Shown: piece by piece, positions 9,801 to 18,800 of the stretch
Layout: each line of letters begins with the position of its first letter
Numbering within the stretch: position 1 is the stretch's first letter
Assembly: GCA_008933995.1 (NCBI GenBank)
Contig: WARS01002753.1
Coordinates: forward strand, 620,001-684,000
From: Datnioides undecimradiatus
Taxonomy: Eukaryota > Chordata > Actinopteri > Lobotiformes > Datnioididae
Reading direction: 5' to 3'
DNA: 64,000 nt
Notes under the pieces: model-generated
Databases searched by the model: none
What the model was told of the DNA's origin: nothing
The model's input: only the letters and a program-made list of their open reading frames with translations
Made by a program: the position numbers and the translations under genes

Positions 9801-12800
9801 CTGGTGCCTGCTACTACGCCCATAAAATGTGTGACAGTCTATTATTCCTGAAAAATAATAAAAAACAAACATTATGGTTAATATTACATTACTGAAGCAG
9901 TACAACAATAATACCTCTCTTTACAGATGTTCATAGGAGTTACCTAAATTCACCTGTCTAGCTAGCTTTGAGTAGTTGTGTGAGTGTGTGTAAGGCAACC
10001 TGCGTATTACAAACTGAGTATTTTGACATATCATTATCAAAATGTTCCCGCAATTGTTCAGATTCATACAAAAATGAATCAGGATTCATATGTGTAATGT
10101 GCTCACAAATAGGCGAACATTTTGATATAATTATGTCCGTGTAGCTTACAAACTGAATGACTAGCAATGGTTAGAAAACGGGTACGAAATGAGGAAATTA
10201 GCGATTTGAGCTAGGCTGCTAACACTGACTGCTTACACTGGCAACTCAACCGAGCGGTCGACCTTGTTTTCCGAAGCGTCATAGATATGTCTGATTTATT
10301 CCCTTCAACTAAAATACGATCGTTGTAGTGTCTAGAAATAATATATAAAACATTTTTTTTCTTACCTCAACTTTCACTCGTACTCCTTGTCAATTTTGAC
10401 GAGCTGCGCGGCGCCGAGTCACTTCCGGTTTTTTCAGACGATATTTCTACACATCAGCGCCACCCAGTGGACACAATCGGCGTTACATACACTACTCAAT
10501 GGGGTGAATGGGGATAAACAGCCACGGGTAGGTTTTCAGAGTTTTTACTACAGCAATATGGCGGCAAGAAAAGTGATCTAACTGACGAGCTAGCATAACA
10601 CACTAGGTACCAATAGATCGGTTATGTCCTTAAGTTTCATATGATATCAGCTTTTATAGCCTGCGACAGTAAAGTCACAATCACTGACTGCTTTCACCCT
10701 CAGTTATCAGTCCGCCTGCTGCCCTCGACGAGGACGAGGATGAGGGAGGGGACGAAGAAGAGCCGACGGCCCAACTAAAGAAAACCGTGGATGAGCCCGA
10801 AGATAAGAAGGAGGACTACGACGAGGACGACGAGGAGCAGAAGGCGACGGTGGATGTGATCAAACCTGTGCCTGAACCTGAGGGGGAGGCGCCGAAGGCT
10901 GAACACGCAGGTGAGAGGGCGACGACGACGGCGGCGGCGGCGGTTACTGTGTCCCGTTCAGCCTTACTGTGACTTCACCTTCACGCTTTGTGATTTCAGT
11001 GTGTCCGTGCATGTCCTCTACAAAGGCCAAAGAGTCTGTCACCAAGACTACTGACAAAAAAGGTTTGTATTCATTTATTAGGTTATTTTAACAACACATG
11101 CCTCAAATTAACCCACATATTAAAACTGAACATAACTATGTCACTGAACTTGTCAATTAAGTACATTGATGTGACTAAAAAAGCTTTTTCTGCCTGGATT
11201 GATTAAAAACCTAAATATTCATCATCACAACTCAAAGTTGGGTTAGGAAAGGCAGGTAAAATCACATTTTAATCAATTCAGTTCTCCTTTGCAGTGTTAA
11301 ATCATGTTAATTTAATCTGCAGACATAAGTGTTGACATGAGACTAATAGCACAGATTTGATATTAGCATCAGGATCAAATGAGAAGTGAGTTTTAGCTTA
11401 ATCAGTGTAACTAAAACCCCAGCAAACAACAGCTCAGGCTGCAGATGGCATCTTCATTCATCGTAACCTGTTTTAGTTTTGCACATGTTGCATGTTTATT
11501 CATTAGCGAAGGGAAACTGGTGGCTTTTAGTTTGATTTCTTGCAGTGAATTTGTGTTTCTGACAGCTATGATAGCATAAATGTTGCTGTGATAAATGCAG
11601 ATTTGCGGAGCTGCAGCAGAAGAGCATTGCTGTGAAAAGCTCAGAGTTTAAATAATTCACTTTTGCAGCTTTAAGTCTGTGATCTTGTGCTTTCAGACGC
11701 TCCAAGGAGGGTTTCAGCTGTCAGGAGGAAAAAAGGTACAGATGTGAATTAAAGAGATTCCCACTGAAGCCACCAACAAAACACACTGACCAGAAAATAT
11801 TATCTGAGTCCAAAAACAAACAATTTATGTGTTTCTCAGCAATAAGCCTCTGTACGATAAGTTTGTAATTGATTGATTTCTAATTTTTAAGAGCATGAAG
11901 CTGTGACGATGGACGAAAAGCCCAAAAGGAAAGGTAACATTAAAAAATGCATTCATGTCTCATTTATACCAACCTCTAACTGGAAAACCTCAACTGCATC
12001 TTAGAGTTAATAATTCTGTGCATGTGGTTTATGCAGCTCTGCCCAGAATTTCAGGTCTGGGTCCAAAAATCAGGAGGATCAGGAGAATTCCCACAATCCT
12101 CAGAGGTAAAAAGAGTTAATATGGATTTGCATATTAATAGTAATATGATTATAAATCAGATTAGGATTGCGTTTAAAGGAATAGGTCGATGTTTTGGGAA
12201 ATATTTATTTGGCATGAAGCTGAAACTGAGAATCAAGACGGGAAAGAAGGTGAAACAGCAACAGTGGCCACAATTTCTGTCAGGGTGTTGTCACGACTTT
12301 AATTAACTGGATGTTTTTTCCTTTTAAAATCTGATAAAAAGCAAAGACAGCCGAAAAGACCAAGACTTCCAAACCAGGTACGTGAACGAGTCAGGATAAC
12401 ACACTGTCACACTCGCAGCTGATTTATGAAATTGTGGGTTTAGTGAAGTTAATTTTATTTATGTAGCTCAGTATCACAGATTACACCCCTGCCTAAGTCT
12501 TTTGACCCCTTGACCAAGTTAATGAAAAAACATTACCGAGGGACTAACTGTCAGGAAGAGCAACGTAGGACAGAATATACCTCCAGAATAAAATAACAGT
12601 ATAAAGAGAAGAAGATGCGCAACAGACGCTGAGAGCGATGTTGTCTTTTACTTTTACAGAGACGGAGACCAAAAAACAAGAAGAGGTCACACAGTCTGAG
12701 CAAGAAGGTATTACAGCCATCACTAGGCAATATAATATAAAAAAGGTTTTATAAAATGAAAATATTTAATATCAGTGATGAAAGTTTAATTGACAAAAAG

Positions 12801-15800
12801 TAGCAAATAAATACAAATAGATGTCCTGCATTCAAATTCTTTAAAGTATTAGCATTTAATTATACTGAAAGTACCAAATGTTAAAGTTCTCCTTATGCAG
12901 ATTCAAATACCAGAGTATTATAGGTGACATGATGCATTCAAGTGTTCATCACTTAACACTGTAGCTGGTAAATGTGGAGCTAAATGTGATTATGTTGCAT
13001 ATTAAAATAAAGTTTAGCAGTAAAGTATAGTAAAATATGTCTATTTGTGACGATTCATTATGATAGCTTTTAAATATTATGTATATGTTTGTTATTTATG
13101 CTGAAATTATAATCTAGATATGCAAAGTGTACTATTTTATATATTATTATATTTAAGTATTGGTTAAAACAAATGTTGAAGTATAAAGTAGCACAGAATA
13201 AAAATGCTCAAATAGAGTACAAGTATGTGAAAATTGTACTTAATTACAATATTTAAGTAAGTGCTTATGCATTTCAGTCGGCCCTTGCAGACCTGCACCC
13301 GTTTACTGCCCGTCTCCACCTGGCTGGTACGGTAAGTATTCAAAAACTGTTTTTAAATTTAGAATCAGTTAATAAATATCTGATTTTATAACTCTGATGA
13401 TGTCGGTCTGTTTTAGATATTCAAATCTTCAAAATTACCAAATGTTAATTTAAAGCTTTATGTTCTAGTTCACCACGTTGTCACAGACAACCCGTACCCT
13501 CCTCCAACCATGTCAGGTATGTTGTCAGATTGACTATAAGTGAAATAATATCAGTAAAAGACTTGTTTTAATATGTTTTCCCCATGTTTTCGGTCTCTTC
13601 TGCTTCAGCTCCGTCTGCTCCCGTTCTGACCGCTCACCCCGTCCACCCTGGAGCTCCACCCCTGCAGCATCTTTATCAGCAACAGCTGCTGCAGCCGCTT
13701 TATGCACAGTATCAGCCCTATCAACCTCCTGTGCAGCCGCTGCAGCCGGTCCCACCAGCTGAACCAGTGCAGCCGGCGGCCACAGAACAAGAGGCCCCTT
13801 CTCAGCCTGAGATCCAGACTCCACCCGCTGAAGCTCTGCCCGCTGTAGCGCCGGTTCAGGGTGAGGTCAAAGGTAAAAAGTCACTGTGTCACAAAACATG
13901 ATTCTGCCAATTCAGGATCATTCTGAGGTCATCCCTTCAAATTTGGCTCAAGCATTCAGATCAATTTGAGGATGAACTAAGGTCAAAGATTTTGCCTAAT
14001 TAGTAATAAACATCTTTTTTTGAATGATGCAACAGTTAATATATTTGCTCATAAAAGAGTAAATAACTGAAAAAGTGTTTAAATTTCATGACCTACCTAA
14101 ACTTTTCTCTCTGAAAGAACCAGAGACTGTTGAGGAAGAAGTGAAGGCTGCCTCTACCAAGAAAGGTACAAACTATTATTTAAACTCACATAATTATTTT
14201 TCTGTTATTCACTGCGGTGAACAATAATTTGTATGTGATATTTTCCAGCTGCAAAGACGAAAACCAAGGCTGACGATTCAGAAAAAGGTACTGTATGCTT
14301 CTCCAGATCCCCCTGAATGCTTAATTTGTCAATAATCTGGTGTATTTTCTGTAACAAACCACAGCTGCAGCATTAAACAGTGATGCACAATGACACAATG
14401 TATGAATGCATTCATTATGGAAAATTAACTCTGCGTGGCCATTTCACTCCATTTATCCCCTCAGAGTCAGCAGCGGGCAAGGAGAAAACCAAGAAAGGTA
14501 ATTTATGTTTACAGCTCAGTAATTTGCTGTTTTCTTTGGAGTACAGTGTCGCTACGAACGGTACAGACGACAAACAGTGTTTAGCTGTAAATATACAGAC
14601 ACATTTTAAAAAGATGCAAATGACATAATTTAGCATGTTTTGCCAATTCCAGGTGACGCTGTTTCAAAAGATAAAACCAAAGCAAAAAAAGGTGAGTAAA
14701 CACTGAGGGAATATTCATATTAATTTAAAATACAGTGACCTTATAGAGTGTGTTGTGTTACAGAGCCAACGGCAAGAAAAGAGAAACCCAAACGTCCTGC
14801 AGTTGCCAAAAAAGGTAATGAATATATCCAGTCTGTGAAATTTCTAATGAAGGAATCTCCCAAACACTAATGCAATATAATATGAACCATAAACTACATC
14901 TGTAGACATGTCTCAACTAAAATATGTTGTTACAGAGGTGTCTTGTGTCTTGTTTGTGTATTTTTAACAGCACAGATGCAACTTAATGTTCATTAAGAAC
15001 ATTATGAGAATACAGGCAGCAGTGTGTCTCTATGATCCTCTCATGACGTCTGTGACTACATGTTGTTGCTTGTGGTGACTCTGTGATGAAGCTGACTCTA
15101 CAGTACATAGGCTGAATGATGGTTTTGAATTATACATTTCTTTATTATAAGAATACTAAAGGCAGTAGTGTGTCTCTATCATCCTCTCACGTCTCCTGTA
15201 TATGCGCTAAATAATGTATTGTATAATGATGTGTTGTATATAGTATATAGAGAATATTATAGCCATACTACAGGCAGCAGTGGGTCTCTATGATCCTCTG
15301 ACTCCTCTACGACTACATGTTGCTACTTGTCACTTTAATTGTGAAGTTGACTCTGGTCAATAAAGTACAAAGGTTATAATATAGTATAGAATTAAATGTT
15401 TATAGCATATAGTTTAGAGAATATTATAGGAATATTGCAGGTAGCAGTGTGTCTCTATGATCCTTTCACTCACACATGACTTCATGGTTTAGTTTAGAGA
15501 ACATTATAGCAGTCAAGAATCAGAATCTGTCAGACTGCGACTAGTGGATGAAGATGGGGGATGGCAGATTAACAAAGGGGGATGCATGTTGGTCATTTTG
15601 CTAATGAGCAGGGTTATGTCTGTCATTTGTTTTAACAGAACCAGCTGTGCAGGAGAAAACCAAAAGTGCAGCAGCTGCTAAGAAAGGTAACACATCTTTA
15701 GGAGAGGGTGCTCTGGATATTTGTAAAGTTCAAAAATGATGATAAACTAACCCAGGGTACCTCCCTCCTTCATGTGAGGGAGCTGCTAATATTTCACAAA

Positions 15801-18800
15801 GAAAACAAATTATTCAGGCCACTAATCGTGTCTTTTTCCTCATTACACCAGAGCCTGCAGCTGTACGACAGAAGAGGAAATCAGCCTCTGAAAAGACAGG
15901 TGATTACACACACCAACGTTCATTTATTCGCGTCAAGTCAATCATTGTTCATGTCAGCGTCATGAAAGATGATTGGAAACTAATTGTTTCTGCTCTTCTC
16001 AGAAGCTTCGCCTGCCAAGAGCAAAGCCAAAGCATCTGCCGCCAAGAAAGGTAAAACTTAAAATTCTGCATTTGTTTTGCCGTCCAGTTTCTGACTTGCA
16101 TCATCTTTTGTGTTGTTTGTGCAGGGATGTAAACACAAATCTGATTTGTCTCGATCCAGATCTGGCACCAGAACCGAGACCACAGCCGATCAGACTGAGA
16201 ATGAGAGCAGAAACCATGAGGGGAGCGAATGTAACCTCTCAGGCAAAGCAGGAAAAACCTGCCAGACCTTCGTCTGAAGCAGGTAACAAGTCAAAAGTGT
16301 TGCCTTTCAGTTTATTTCAATTAAATGATCTTGTCACGCGTGCGCAAACAGAGTAACAGGAGAACAAGAGGTGGGACCCATATGCAGACACTTGAGGCAG
16401 AGCTTAAGCAGTTCAATGATTTCATTAACATAAAAATCAAACGGTATAAAAAAGGCTTATGGGATGGTGGCAGGCGAAGGTCAGAACCAAAGAAAGCAGT
16501 CCAGGCGGGCGAATAAATCCACTGTGGATAAGGTGAGAATCAAAAACCACAAGAGTGACTCTGGGAAAACAGAGCAGAGATCCAAAAACAGGCTGGAAGT
16601 CTTTGCACAAGGCACAAAGACAAAGTGGCAAACTGAGGAGGCTAAACACTCAAAAACTAAAAACACCTGGGAGGGAATAAACTAACGAGGAACAGGTGGA
16701 AGTAAAGGCGGGACGGACAATCACACAGGTGAGGAAAACACAAATTAACAGGAAGTGGAAACATCTCAAATGAGGAGAGAGATGGACTACAGAATAAAAC
16801 AGAAAGCAATGCAAACAGGCCCGGATTTCAGGGTTGAGCAAAACAGACCTGAAACCTGCAGTTTTTTATTGTTATTTCCGTTTATTTTCAGCCAAGACGA
16901 AACCAAAATTACTGGCTGAGAAGAAAAGTAAGTGTGCATTTATCATATTGCATTGTATATACAGTATGTACTCTTGTATTTGTTTGTTTATTTGTGGCTT
17001 CAATCAATAATTTTGCAGACAAAAGATGTCAACAGCCACAGACGTTTGAAGCTACAGGCTGTAATTATCAGTGTACAGTTCAGAGACAGGCTGTAGATAT
17101 GGTATAGATTGAAACTGGAGGTATTTATGCCGATAAACCACTGTGATGCTCCATAAACATCCGATCCGGGAAACACAAGGGCAAGCCACCTGAAACGAGA
17201 GGGAAGTTAGTACTTTCAAAATAAAACAGGAAGGCACGAGACAACATAGACAAGACAAGGGACTAAATGTGGCTGACCTGACCAGACATGACACTTTTTA
17301 AGCATTCTTTGTTCTTCATATATGATACTGAAATGCAGCAAACACAAAAAAACATTCATTCAGTCTTCCATTCAGTTGCCCGCAATTAAAATAAAAACTG
17401 TTGATGTAAATGTGATAGTTAAACCTTCATGATGTATTTAAATGATGAGAGTATAGATGTTTGCAACACAAAGTGTCTCCCAGATATGATATTTCCGTTG
17501 ATGCTGCTGAACAACAAAGTCTGGTCTGGAGCTCCACCTCAAGTCATTGGGATCAGTTTCCTTGTGACGCTGACTCCTCGACAGCAGAGAAACACTTTCT
17601 ACAAAGCGTTTTTTTTGACCCTGGAGGAAAGAAACAGAGGAATTAATGTGAAATAGTCAAGCAGTGGAAGAGCAGCCAGGGTTGATTTTCTCTCAAAACA
17701 TCTGAGATGTGGTGATGTTACGTCTCCGCAGACATCTTTCAGGACAAATGACACTTGTTGGAAACATAGTCGCAGATTATGAGATTAAATGGGCTGTTTC
17801 ATGCATGATGAAACTCTAATTAGGGACGTGTCAGGCTGAATTACACTGAGAGGGGAATAATATCGCAGGAATATTAAATGTACACCGCAATTACGGAGAG
17901 TTATTTGGCAGGCTGTAATGGGGCTGTCGCTTCTCCTCGCAGGCAAAGCCGAGAAGGCTGAAAAGAAATCTGTCAAAGAGGCTCAAGGTATGGATTCACA
18001 ATCAGGAAGTGAAGTTGAATCTCTAAACGCTCTGGACGTTTCATCACTTTCTCCTTTTTTACCGCTTTTCACATTTCAGACAAAGAGAAACAACCGGCGC
18101 AAACTAGTGAGTACTGCAAAACAGCATCCGGTCACCATAAAGATACTAACACTAACCCAAACGTGATGTTTTGTTGCTGTTACATTTAAAAGCAGCTTCA
18201 TCTACAGTGGCCCTGAGGGCTCAACGTGCATGCAAATAGGGAAACATTAAGGACATGTCTTCAGCAATTTAATCAATTCCACCGATAATCTTAAAAACAG
18301 ATGAGTATCACAAAAAATGTTTTATCTGCAAGCGCTCGCACAAATCCTCACTTTCTGATTGGACGATGCCTTTTTGCTGCTTGCTGCCTGCCTGTAGCGA
18401 TTAGCTTACCATGCTCCATTAACGCATTAGTAAATTTAAACACCTACTAATTCTAAAAGATTGATTTCTAATGACTTATTAAAAAACACAAACTCATTTT
18501 GGGAGCCTTTCACATAATTCTGTGCTCATTTTAGCCCCATGTGCAGTGAATAAATGTGACGTTTACATATTTTTATAATTGCTGGTTTATTAAATTGAAG
18601 TTTGACTGCGTAAAACTTGGCACGGCATTAAACCGAAGACCTCAAAAACATACGCAAAGAAGGACTCGGTCACATATTCTCAGCCAAGATGAATAAACAC
18701 GAAGTTCATGCTCTGTTTGGACTGAAATTAGACTAAAATTAAAAGTTCTACTGATTAAATGTGAACTAAAATGACGAGTTAATATTGTAAAGCATGATTT

